Shown here: piece after piece, positions 48,584 to 59,249 of the stretch | Layout: every line of letters starts with the position of its first letter | How positions within the stretch are numbered: the stretch's first letter is position 1 | Assembly (NCBI GenBank): GCA_015178975.1 | Contig: WHVD01000073.1 | Span: 310,001 to 374,000 of the forward strand | Direction of reading: 5' to 3' | Source: Hysterangium stoloniferum | Lineage: Eukaryota > Basidiomycota > Agaricomycetes > Hysterangiales > Hysterangiaceae | DNA length: 64,000 nt | The notes under the pieces: model-generated | Database searches by the model: none | Told to the model about the DNA's origin: nothing | Seen by the model: only the letters and a program-made list of their open reading frames with translations | Program-made: the position numbers and the translations under genes

Positions 48584-49673
48584 ATGACTTTCTACTCCCT
48601 CGTGATTGCAGTAGCCATGCTCCCAGCAGTTCTCGCTCAATCCCTCCAAGTTAACACCCCGTGAGTAATACAAGACGGAGTCCTACTCACTCACTGATAC
48701 ATGCACATCATCTCTCAGACCTAGCGTGGTAGGATGTGGTGGGCACTCTATTTCCATCAGAATTTCGACGCATATATTCACCTCATCTTTTAGAACCGTC
48801 TCAGATGTAAATACACAACCTTCTCCGCTCTACCGCCGCTTAATCACATTTTAACGTCTAGACAATGGTCGGGAGGATCTCCTCCTTATTTCTTGAGCTT
48901 CGTACCAGGTAACCACCGTTTATGCCCAACCGCACTAAAACACCTCAACTGATTTGCAGCTGGTGAACCCGGTGCAACACCGGTCCGTCCTCCGGTTTTT
49001 TGTTTTGTTGAGCATGATTTACACATCCCTGCATTAGCTTAAGCAATTTCCCTCGCAGAGTGGCAACTCAGTTACCTGGAACACTGATCTCCCTACCGGG
49101 ACTCTGTTGTATGTCCTATCTTCCCCGCATTGGTGGGTACGTTAAAAAAATTCACCAGCACGATCACTCTCCGAGATGGGACCGGAGCTGTCGCATTTTC
49201 TGACAAGGTTGCCGTACAACCTGGACCCGACTCGTCGTAAGTTCTATGTTGCATGTAGAAACAAATGCCGTCTAAGGCAATCATACCCCAGTTGTCTCAG
49301 CAATGGAGCGGCCAGTGGGGGGAATGGGTCGGATACAACTTCAGCAGGGCCTTCGACAGGTGGTGGCACCGCCAATCCAGGTAACGCTAACGCAGGTGGA
49401 AATTCTACTGGAGGGTAAGCTTATTGGACTTTGCGTTCACCTTACTGTGTCCCTTATAAAACAACATTTCGCAGAGCCCCTAGTCCCCCAGCTCCTGCAC
49501 ACTCAAGCAACGGCGTGATACCTGCTGCCCAACTCTCACCCATTCCTCATCCAGCTTCGGCCTCCGCGGCCGCTCCATCAAAAATCAAATCCAACAATGC
49601 CTCCGAATTGAAAGGAGTGGACGCGTGGCTCATGGTCGGTTTGACAAGTCTTATTGGTGTACTCCTGTTCTGA
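48584..49673 (+). CDS. GPI-anchored wall protein of the Kre9/Knh1-like family
   Basis: Nine exons fit exactly: 48584-48660, 48719-48738, 48794-48806, 48862-48908, 48960-48982, 49038-49108, 49159-49236, 49292-49414, 49475-49673, giving 216 residues. A signal peptide (FYSLVIAVAMLPAVLA) precedes an Ig-like domain of the Kre9/Knh1 N-terminal type. That domain has QSLQVNTP then PSVVGC, EPSQIQWSGGSPPYFLSFVP, GNSVTWNTDLPTGTLL, and ITLRDGTGAVAFSDKVAVQP then GPDSSC; its two cysteines (after VVG and in DSSC) likely pair. A Ser/Thr/Gly/Ala/Pro-rich spacer follows, then an omega-site region (KSNNASELKGVD) and a hydrophobic tail (AWLMVGLTSLIGVLLF), the layout of a GPI-anchored protein. Role in beta-glucan assembly is inferred from the family only. 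Confidence 0.85.
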
Positions 49674-50073
49674 ACAAGTGCAATTATTGTATTTTTACAT
49701 TCTATTATGTAAACCAAGCGATTAACATGGACTCTGTTAAATCCGACTTGGGATCATGAAGCGATCGTTCCCAGGTTCTTGCAGTATCATGATAGATAAT
49801 ATTTTATAGCATGTAAATATAACTCGCTTATCAGTTATCTGGCACTGGTGACGTGACCTGAAAAGAACGCGCAACGAACGCCATTCTATCTACTTACCAG
49901 TAGCTTTCCTTCAGCCTGTTTACTGCTTCCTACTCGATTCTTATCACGTTCTTCAAACAAAAAAGATACTTACACGGAGGTCTATTTAGGCCACGGACCT
50001 GTCTGGTAAGAAGAGCTACTTGGCAAATTTACACCTTAGAGTCAATAGTTCCTCTGACAGCAAGTTACCAGTC
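49674..50073. other. Intergenic region before the repeat-protein gene
   Basis: 400 bp with the wall-protein 3' end and the promoter of the acidic repeat gene. I see no TATA box, RNA gene or repeat. Confidence 0.4.
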
Positions 50074-53000
50074 ATGTCTGAACCTTCGGAACATGACCTG
50101 CCCCAACCCATTGTCGCTAGTAGTACCGATGACACGTTAATATCAGAAAACGCGTCCAGTATGCTTGCCACATATTTGGTTGAAAATGGAGTAGAGCACC
50201 CGGATGCAAAATTGGACCCATACGCAATAATTGCGGTAAAGAATGGAGGAGGAGAGCACCCAGATGCAGGATTGGACCCGCACGCAGAAATTGTTACAGA
50301 GAAAGTTAGTGTTTCGGAAGCTGTTCAGGCGCGTTGTTGCATCATCATGAAGAATGACATATTGACGCGTTCTTGGCACCTTGGGCATCCAGACTCTTCA
50401 TGTCTTACATACTAATAATGTAGGCGGTGGCGTTGTGCACGAAGAGCAGACAGTTGGCGCAGATGTATTCGAAGATTCCCAGTCACCCAGTGCTCCCTTT
50501 GATACCAACGTGAAGGCACCGGTGGAATTCGATGCAAGTTTGGGGCGTTTTAAATGGTCGTAAACTCTTATTGAATCCTTACCAGGTTGCACTCAACGCG
50601 ACAGTCGCCTACGAGTCTGCCGATGTACCTGTGAAGCACTTGGATGTTTCCCCTAATGAAGTGAACCTGCAGACCATCACGGACGCAAAAAATTCCCCCG
50701 AGACGTCTGGCGAAAGTACAGATCTTGTACCAATTGTGGAGCCTGCTGAAGGAGATGTAAGCTGCATTTATCTGGATCACTGCTATCTTTGACATATCTA
50801 TCACACAGTATAAGTCTATGAATCCACTGGATGCAGGGGAGGAATTGCACTTAGATGAGCCGACCGTTACCAAGGAAGAAATCCCCAGTGGCCCAGCTAT
50901 CGATGTGTCTAAAGACTTAATTAAAGTTAAGATAGTACCACTAGAGGAGCTCGTAAGCATATCAGCAGGCAGATATATCAGTGACGTCTGATTCCACGAA
51001 CCCTTTTAGGCTGACGATTTTGTGGAAGATCAGACTCCACTAGCTGATAGAAACGACCATTCTTCTGATTTCACAAGTGCACGCAGTGATGCCCCGGAAG
51101 AGCCAACAACGCCACGTTCCGAGCTTGGTGTAATTTCCCCAACATTCGACTCTCGCTCGGAAGTATCTGCAGCAAGCAATGAGCCAATTGCCCCACTGTC
51201 TCCCAGAACGGATCTCTCGTTGCCTGACTTTGATGATGCGGCATTTTCAGAGATATCCTTTGACGATACGGGGGCACTGGCTCTGCCGACTCAGCCCAAG
51301 CCCACCGGTGAAGGCGAGACGAATACAGAGAGTTTTCCGGACAAAATTTCAGAAGTGTTGTCAAAAGCAAGTGTCGAAACGATCCCACCTTCCAGTGACA
51401 TTCAAGACATTACGACACTGTCCACGCCTAGGGAAGCCTCACCCTCTATAGAGCGATCTGCAGAATCGGCTACTGCTGTGAGTATTCTGTTTCAGTTTAA
51501 CACATTTGACGTATAATTTTTCACAGAGTCAAGATAATGGAGTCGAAGTGTCAGAGACAACAGTTCCTACTGAAGACCTGATTATCACTAACGTTTTGGC
51601 TGAGCAAATGATTAAGGCGGTTTTCGAAGGTGCAACATCGACAAAACCTCTATCCGTCCGCGAGTATTCCATCTCCGAGACAATTGAAATTGAGTTGCCT
51701 CCGACCATCGAGGGAAACGTGATTCAAGAGTCGTTACCTGCACATGCCCAGGACGAAACGGTTCAAGAGACATTACTTTCTCATACCGAGGAAGAAACGG
51801 CCCAAGCGTCATTGCCTGCACATGTCGAAGAAGATACGGCTCAAGAGCCGCTACCTGCACATGTCGGAGAAGAAATCATTCTAGAGGTATCGCCCGTGGA
51901 TGTCGACGAAGAAACAATTCAAGAGTCGTTACCCCCCAACGTCGAGGAAGATACCGTTCAAGAGCCCTTGCCTGCACATGTCGAGGAAGAGACTGTTGAA
52001 GAGTTCCCCCTTGTACAAGTCGAAGAAGAACCGGTTCGAGAGTCGTTACCTGTCCATGTCGAGGAAGAGACGGTTGACGAGTCGTTGCCAGCTGCAAACG
52101 TCGAGAAAGAAACCATTTCAGGGTTGTTGCCTGCACATGTCGAGGTGGGGATGGTTGACGACTTGTCACCTGCATTCGTCGAGGAAGAAACAAGCCAAGA
52201 GTTGTTACCTGTACATATCGAGGAAGAGACAGCCGAAGAGATGTCTCCTGTACATGTCGAAGAAGAAAAGGTCCAAGAGCCTTTATCTACCCATGTCAAG
52301 GAAGATGGCATTCAAGAGCCGTTGCCGTCACATGTCGAGGAGGCAACCGTTCAGGAGTTGTTGCCTGTACATGTCGATGAGACGGTGGATGAGGTGTTAC
52401 CTGCACATGTCGAAGAAGAGACAAGCCAAGAGTTGTTGCCTACACATGTCGAGGAAGAGACGGTTGAAGAGCTCTCCCCTGTACAAGTCGAAGAAGAAAC
52501 AGTTCTAGAGTCTTTATCTTCCCGTGTTGAGGAAGATATCATCCAATCGCCATTGCCATCACATGTCGAGGAAGAAACCGTTCAGGACTCGTTGCCTGTA
52601 CATGCCAGGGAAGAGACGGTCGACGAGTCATTACCTGCACATGTCGAAGAAGAGACAAGCCAAGAGTCATTGCCTGCACATATCAAGGAAGAGACGGTTG
52701 AAGAGTTCTCCCTTGTACAAATTGAAGAAGAAACGGTTCGAGAGTCGTTACCTGCCCATGTCGAGGAAGATACCATCCAAGAGCCATTGCCCTCACATGT
52801 CGGGGAAAAAACCATTCAGGAATTGTTGTTTGTATATGTCGGGGGGGAGGCGGTTGACGAGTCGTTAGCTGCGCATGTCGAAGAAGAGACAAACCAAGAG
52901 TCGTTACCTGCACATTTCGAGGAACAGATGATTGAAGGGACGGTCAAAGACGCGGTTAAAGAGTCGTCTCTTGTGCATGTCGAAGAAGAAACGGTTCAAG

Positions 53001-56000
53001 AGTCATTATCTGGCCATGTCGAGGAAGATACCATCCAAGAGCCATTGCCCTCACATGTCGAGGAAGAAGCCATTCAGGAGTCGTCGCCTGTACATGTCGG
53101 GGAAGAGACGGTTGACGAGTCATTGCCTGCACATGTCGAAGAAGAGACGAGTCAAGAGTCATTGCCTGCACATATCGAGGAAGAGACGTTTCAAGAGTCG
53201 TCCCTTGTACATGTCGAAGAAGAAACTATTCAACAATCGTTACCTGTCCATATCGAGGAAGATACCATCCAAGAGCCATTGCCCTCACATGCCGAGGAAA
53301 TAACTATTCAGGAGTCGTTGTTTGTACATGTCGGGGGGGAGGCGGTTGACAAGTCGTTAGCTGAACATGTCGAAGAAGAGACAAGCCAAGAGTCGTTACC
53401 TGCACATTTCGAGGAACAGATGATTGAAGGGACGGTCAAAGACGTGGTTAAAGAGTCGTCTCTTGTGCATGTCGAAGAAGAAACGGTTCAAGAGTCATTA
53501 TCTGGCCATGTCGAGGAAGATACCATCCAAGAGTCATTGCCCTCACATGTTGAGGAAAGAACCATTCAGGAGTCATTGCCTGTACATGTCGGGGAAGAGA
53601 CAGTTGACGAGTCATTACCTGCACATGTCAAAGAAGAGACAAGCCAAGAGTCATTGCCTGCACATCTCGAGGAAGAGACGTTTCAAGAGACGTCCCTTGT
53701 ACATGTCGAAGAAGAAACTATTCAACATTCGTTACCTGCCTCTGTCGAGGAAGATACCATCCAAAAGTTATCCCCCTTACTTGTCGAGGAGGTAACGGTT
53801 GAGGAGTCGTTACCTGCACATGTCGAGGAAGAGACAATTCAAGGGTCATTGCCTGCACATGTCGAGGAAGAGACGTTTCAAGAGTCGTTCCTTGTACATG
53901 TCGAAGAAGAAACTATTCAACAGTCGTTACCTGCCTCTGTCGAGGAAGATACCGTCCAAAAGCCATCGCCCTTACATGTCGAGGAGGTAACGGTTGAGGA
54001 ATCATTACCTGCACATGTCGAGGAAGAGACAATTCAAGGGTCGTTCCCTGCACATGTCGAAGAAGAAACCGTTCAAGAGACATTGCCTCCTGCACATGTC
54101 GAGGAAACAATTCAGCAGTCGTTGCCTGTACATGTCGAGGAAGAAACAGTTGGCGAGTTATTACCTGCACATGCTAAGGAAGATACCGTTCGAGAGCCGT
54201 TGCCTGCTCGTGTTGAGGAAGAAACGGTTCAACAGTCTCTGCTTGCTGATGTCGAGGATACTGTCCAAGAGCCGCCACCTGTACATATCGAGGAAGGGGC
54301 GATTCAAGAGTTGTCCCCTGTACACGTCCCAGAAGAGACCATTCAAGAGTCATTATCTGCCGATGTCGAAGAAGAGGCAATTCAAGAGTCGTTGCCTACA
54401 CGTATCGAGAAAGAAACAATTCAAGAATCTTTATCTGTACGTGTCGAGGAAGGGACGGCTGACAACTCGTTACCAGCACCTGTCGAGGAAGAGACAAACC
54501 AAGAGCCGTTGCCTGCCCATATCGAGAAAGAGACGGCTGAGGCGCCGTCATCTGTACCCGTCGAAGAAGAAACGGCTCATGAGTCGTTACCTGCTCAGGT
54601 CGAAAAAGATACCGTTCAAGAGCCGTTATCGGCACATGTAGAGGAAGAGACGGTTGAGGAGATAGCTGAGGAGACGACTGAGGAAACCATCGATGAGATG
54701 GCTGAGGAGGCGATTGAGAAGACGGCTGAGGAGACGGCTGAGGAGTCAGCCGAGGAGATGGTTGAGGTGACGGCCGAGGAGACGGTTGAGGAGACGGTTG
54801 AGGTGACGACTGTGGAGACTGCTGAGGAGACGGTTGAGGAGTCAGTGGAGGAGTCAGTGGAGGAGACGGCCGAGGAAACAGTTGAGGAGACGGCTAAGGA
54901 GGCCACTGAGGAAACGGCCGAGGAGGCGGCTGAGGAGGCGGCTGAGGAGAGAGCTGAGGAGAGAGCTGAGGAGGCGGTTGAGGTGACGATTGAGGAGACG
55001 GCTGAAGAGACGGTTGAGGAGACAACCGAGGAGACAGTTGAAGACATGGCTGAGGAGATGGCTGAGGAGACGGCCGAGGTAACAGTTGAGGATACGGCTG
55101 AGGATACGGCTGAGGAGACGGCCGAGGAAACAGTTGAGGACACGGCTGAGGAGACGGTCGAGGAAACAGTTGAATACACGGCTGAGGAGACGGTCGAGGA
55201 AACGGTTGGGGACACGGCTGAGGAGACGGCCGAGGAAGCAATTGAGGACATGGCTGAGGAGACGGCCGAGGAAACAGTTGAGGACACAGCTGAGGACCCG
55301 GCCGAGGAAACAGTTGAGGAGACGGCTGAGGAGACAACTGAGGACCCGGCCGAGGAAACAGTTGAATACACGGCTGAGGAGACGGTCGAGGAAACAGTTG
55401 AGGAGACGGCTGAGGAGACGGTCGAGGAAACAGTTGAGGAGACGGCTGAGGAGACGGCCGAGGAAACAGTTGAGGAGACGACTGAGGACCCGGCCGAGGA
55501 AACAGTTGAGGACATGGCTGAGGAGACGGCCGAGGAAACAGTTGAGGACACAGCTGAGGACCCGGCCGAGGAAACAGTTGGGGAGACGGCTGAAGAGACT
55601 GTCAAAGAAACAGTTGAGGACACAGCTGAGGACCCGGCCGAGGAAACAGTTGAGGACACGGCTGAGGAGACGGTCGAGGAAACAGTTGAGGACACGGCCG
55701 AGGACACGGCCGAGGACACGGCCGAGGAAACAGTTGAGGACACGGTTGAGGACACGGCCGAGGAAACAGTTGAGGACACGGCCGAGGAGACGGTCGAGGA
55801 AACAATTGAGGACACGGCTGAGGACACGGCCGAGGAAACAGTTGAGGACACGGTTGAGGACACGGCCGAGGAAATAGTTGAGGACACGGCCGAGGAGACA
55901 GTCGAGGAAACAGTTGAGGACACGGCTGAGGACACGGTCGAGGAAACAGTCGAGAACACGGCTGAGGACACGGTCGAGGAAACAGTTGAGGACACGGCTG

Positions 56001-57342
56001 AGGAGACGGCCGAGGAAGCAGTTGAGGAGACGGCTAAGGAGGCCACTGAGGAGACGGCTGAGGAGACAGTTGAGGAGACGGCTCAGAGGACGGCTGAGAA
56101 GACAGTTGAGGAGACGGCTGAGGAGACGGCCGAGGAAGCAGTTGAGGAGACGGCTAAGAAGGCCACTGAGGAGACGGCTGAGGAGACAGTTGAGGAGACG
56201 GCTCAGAGGACGGCTGAGAAGACAGTTGAGGAGACGGTTCAGAGGACGGTTGAGGAGACGGCTCTTCAGCCGTCTCCTGTCCGTGCCGACGCAGATATAG
56301 TTCAAGAGCTGTTATCGGCACATATCGAGGAAAAGACGGTCCAAGAGTTGTTGCCAACTGCCCATGTCGAGGAAGAAATGATTCAAGATTCATCGCCTGT
56401 ACGTGTCGAGGGGGGGACAGTTGACGACTCGCTACCTGCATCTATTGAGGAAGAGACAGGCAAAGAGTGGTTGCCTACACATGGCGAAGGAGAAACCCCC
56501 AAGAGCCGTTGCCTGCCCATGTCGAAAAAGAGACGGTTCCAGAGTCGTTACCTGCCCCCGTTGAGGAGGATACTGTTCAAGGGTTGTTACCTGCCCACAT
56601 CGTGGAAGGTGCTGTTCAAGGGTTGTTGCCCGCACATGTCGAGGACGAGACGGTTCAAGAGCCGTCACCTGCACATATCGAGACAGAGACGAGTCAAGAG
56701 GTGTTGCCACCTGCACATATCGAGGAAGAAACAGTTCAAGAATCGCTACCTGAACATGCCGAGGTTGACGACTTGTTAGCTGCACAGGTTGAAGAAAAAA
56801 CGAGGCAAAAGTCACCCACACTCGTCGAGGAAGCGACCGTTCAAGAGTCGTCCCCTGTTCATGTCAAAGAGGAAACGGTTCAACAGTTGTTGCCTTTACA
56901 TTCCGAAAAAGAGACAATCCAAGAGTCATTACCTCCAATCGAGAGTCGGAACGCTACTGTTACTCCTGACGCAATTGACACTCAAGAACCTCGCGAGTCT
57001 GGTGTGAACAGAGAATTCCCCACTAGTCAAAAGTAAGTCAATTCTTTCACAGTGAGACATTCCGCCTGAAGTTTCCCCAGGGCTGTCCCCCAGGTTGTTC
57101 CTCTTCCCACCGAAGATGATGAGGACAGGCCATCATCGTATTCCCTCAATATTCCCACAGATAAACCACGGTCGCGCCTGATATCAACAGCCTCCTCCCG
57201 CTTGTTACCTGGGGGGTGGAAGATGGATTCCCCTCCTCAAGGAAGAGAATCTCTAGAAATGGCCCAGGGTGAATTCAGCCCCCCTACAAGGACACCAGAA
57301 GGGGAAGAGGGAAAGACGAAATCGCGATGCATTGTTATGTGA
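50074..57342 (+). CDS. Giant acidic tandem-repeat protein with C-terminal CaaX box
   Basis: I know no described family. Start at 50074 (MSEPSEHDLPQP). Small upstream exons (about 50074-50310, 50424-50520, 50588-50759, 50810-50953, 51010-51479) encode an acidic, Ser/Pro-rich leader with two copies of an HPDA-x-LDP motif. One long exon (51528-57033) then carries about 75 units of a 13-residue repeat (type VQESLPAHVEEET), 134 tetrapeptides (types AEET, VEET, VEDT, AEDP), and more 13-residue units. The last exon (57081-57342)is non-repetitive and ends KTKSRCIVM, a basic patch plus CaaX box that predicts prenylation (Met suggests farnesyl). About 2,300 residues if a single-base frameshift at 56496-56500 is ignored; taken literally the frame stops at 56779 and loses the CaaX end. 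No signal peptide or membrane helix. Splicing of the first exons is uncertain. Possibly a membrane-tethered polyanionic spacer; this is speculation. Confidence 0.72.
51722..54652 (+). repeat. 39-bp (13-residue) coding tandem array
   Basis: About 75 copies with consensus VQESLPAHVEEET. Most are exactly 39 bp; one is 42, a few 36, and two carry an 8-residue extra segment (TVKDAVKE / TVKDVVKE). Between about 52.6 and 53.7 kb they form a higher order: the VDESL..AHVEEET unit recurs at 52619, 52853, 53111, 53345 and 53603, spacings 234, 258, 234 and 258 bp. So a 492-bp block of twelve units plus the extra segment is duplicated nearly intact. Units near 53.75-54.05 kb follow a different five-unit order. 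Confidence 0.9.
54653..56260 (+). repeat. 12-bp (tetrapeptide) coding tandem array
   Basis: 1,608 bp, exactly 134 uninterrupted 12-bp units. Position 1 alternates mainly Ala and Val, followed by Glu, Glu or Asp, and Thr or Pro. Two near-identical blocks of about 120 bp (with EEAVEETAKEATEE and AQRTAEKT) lie at 56010-56110 and 56130-56230. The array shares the EET core with the flanking 39-bp units. Confidence 0.9.
56261..56940 (+). repeat. Second 13-residue array, frame-shifted part
   Basis: About 16 more diverged 13-residue units (for example QELLPTAHVEEE, QEPSPAHIETETS). The repeat register continues across the C5 run at 56496-56500 only if one base is added there, which places the frameshift inside a repeat unit. 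Confidence 0.75.
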
Positions 57343-57526
57343 TGACAATTTACGGCTTTTCTTGCATGATCAACTTTAATGACGGTTATACGTGTCCATA
57401 AATAACCATATTCTACATGGATACTATTCGAATAATAAAGCACAGTATTAATTGTCTGCCACCGCGGCCAGCCTGTCGGTAATATCAGTGTCGTCACCCA
57501 GACACTAGGCTCTGAGTAAATAAGTC

Positions 57527-59118
57527 ATGTCTCAAGTCGATTCAAGCATAGGACAAGAAGACGTATGGTGTTTGAAAAACATTGAATGGACTCCTAATCC
57601 CCAGATTCCCAAGAGACAGGTCAAGATCATAACCCAGAACTTCAACGGTGCGTTCTGCCTCGACAGTCACCCACTAAATCTTAATTTGAACGTTACCTAG
57701 GTCCTTGCTCATTCATTGCAATATGTACGTCGCTCAGACTTCCAACTTCTATACCGAAGAGCCCTGACAACTGCAAGGTAATATACTTATTCTTCGGGGC
57801 AATATTCAAGTTAGACCGGCGAACCGAGCATCTGTCTCTTACGAATACCTAGCAAACCTCGTCGCTGAATACCTACTTACCAGCTCGACTGACCTCGATC
57901 CGTCGTCAGCCTTGTCAATACTCCCGGTAACTCAAAGTGTGTAGCATTTGCCGTATGCAGTCAACACGAATGACATCGCAAGTTGTCTTCAGAGGGAATG
58001 GATTTAAACCCTGTTTTTACCTCTGTCACGTCCTTCAAGCCTGCAGGAGATACCGGCGAACTAGAACTCTTCGAATTGACGGGTATCAATCTGGTTCACG
58101 GGTGGCTAGCCGACCCCAACAGTCCCGAATTTGACGTTCTTTCGAGATACGAAAATTACGATGCAGCTGTTAATGCCCTGGTATTTGCTGATCATCTCAC
58201 CCAAGGCCAACTCGTTCGGGCCAGCGAGGATTTTGAGGGTCTTATTTTAGATGTGGGCAGGAATTGGTCACTAGAGGAACGCCAGAAAGTTGAAGATGGT
58301 AGGCTTTCTGCCTGGGATCTGCCTTTTTGTACAACTGATGGACCCACAGCGATTATAATTCGCGACTTTCTGCACAGGACGAGCAGTCAATTAACATACC
58401 ACGGGTTGAGTGATTTCTCGAAAAACGTAACAGTTGCATATTAATTTATGTTTACAAGTCTCTTCTATCTTGCTTCTGTCGGATTAAGTGACGGCGCCCT
58501 CGTCGCTCTTTTTCGTGGATCGCATCTCTCTGTCCTATATAAAAGTGCCGATCCTGAGCGTCCGGGACTATTTAACCTAGTCACCGACCAGATTTTCGCC
58601 CAAGAACCATCCGTAGTAAGTCAAGATAGATCACGTTTAATGGTCCACTTTCAATGCGGTTTTCAGGTTTGGGAACGTTTGGAAGATGTAGAAGGTGGTG
58701 CATCCACTTTCGTTGACTCTGACTTTGTTAGATCGAGTCCGGCAGGCGGTGATTTTGCTGGCCGCTCAGCTGAGGCTGTCCGGCGGGATTATGAAACAGA
58801 CGAGATAGAGGCAGAGTGCGCACATTGTATAAACCTAGTATTTCATATGCTGAGGACTTTCTCCCCTCCAGTGAAGCTCTTGCACTGCAACTACAACAAG
58901 AAGAAGACGCATATGCCCGTGTAGTCCAAGCGCAAGAAAGGCAGAGGGCCGATGAAGAGCGACTCCGGCAAGTCACAGTATCGAGGGGGGACGACCTAGC
59001 TCAGAATTATGGCAGCTTTGGAAACTTGGAGGGTCAAACATCTCCCGCCACTCAGGCCGCTCAAACAACTCAAGTGACTCCTCCAGGAAAGAAGAAAAAG
59101 GACTGTGTCATAATGTAG
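57527..59118 (+). CDS. MINDY-type deubiquitinase with C-terminal CaaX box
   Basis: Cysteine protease that trims Lys48-linked ubiquitin chains (MINDY/FAM63 family). The start at 57527 gives DVWCLKNIEWTP and QVKIITQNFNG, which continues across an intron to GPCSFIAI and CNILILRGNIQVRPANR. The Gln and Cys of QN..NGPC are the oxyanion and nucleophile positions. Next are SILPVTQ then KGMDLNPVFTSV, FELTGINLVHGWLADP, AWDLPFCTTDGPTAIIIRDF, LTYHG then LFYLASVGLSDGALVALFRG, and SHLSVLYKS, with the catalytic His. A coiled region with ubiquitin-binding-like helices follows (ALALQLQQEEDAYARVVQAQ), and the end is KKKKDCVIM, basic plus CaaX. Joining the exon ending near 58815 to the next requires a 1-nt frame change; the only candidate is a 23-nt GT..AG segment at 58816-58838. 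It lies 184 bp downstream of the repeat-protein stop. Confidence 0.87.
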
Positions 59119-59249
59119 TTTTATACACCATTATTGTTTATTCGCAGCATACGTGCTTTCATTTATTTGTAAAAAGTTAAATAGTTAAATACAACGGGGT
59201 TATTTCTATTTCTACCAGCGGAGGCGACCGGATCGACAGAAAGGACAAT

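Noticed and set aside
51722..54652. Regular 39-bp array as a CRISPR-like or satellite array
   Set aside because: Units are contiguous with no unique spacers, keep one reading frame and preserve a protein consensus, so this is coding repeat DNA.
54616..56305. Long minus-strand open frames (476 and 483 codons) opposite the tetrapeptide array, and long + frames of Arg-rich repeats
   Set aside because: A 12-bp repeat without stop codons in one frame is usually open in most other frames too. These translate to simple Ser/Val, Leu/Arg or Arg/Lys repeats, lack splice links and start or end at array borders.
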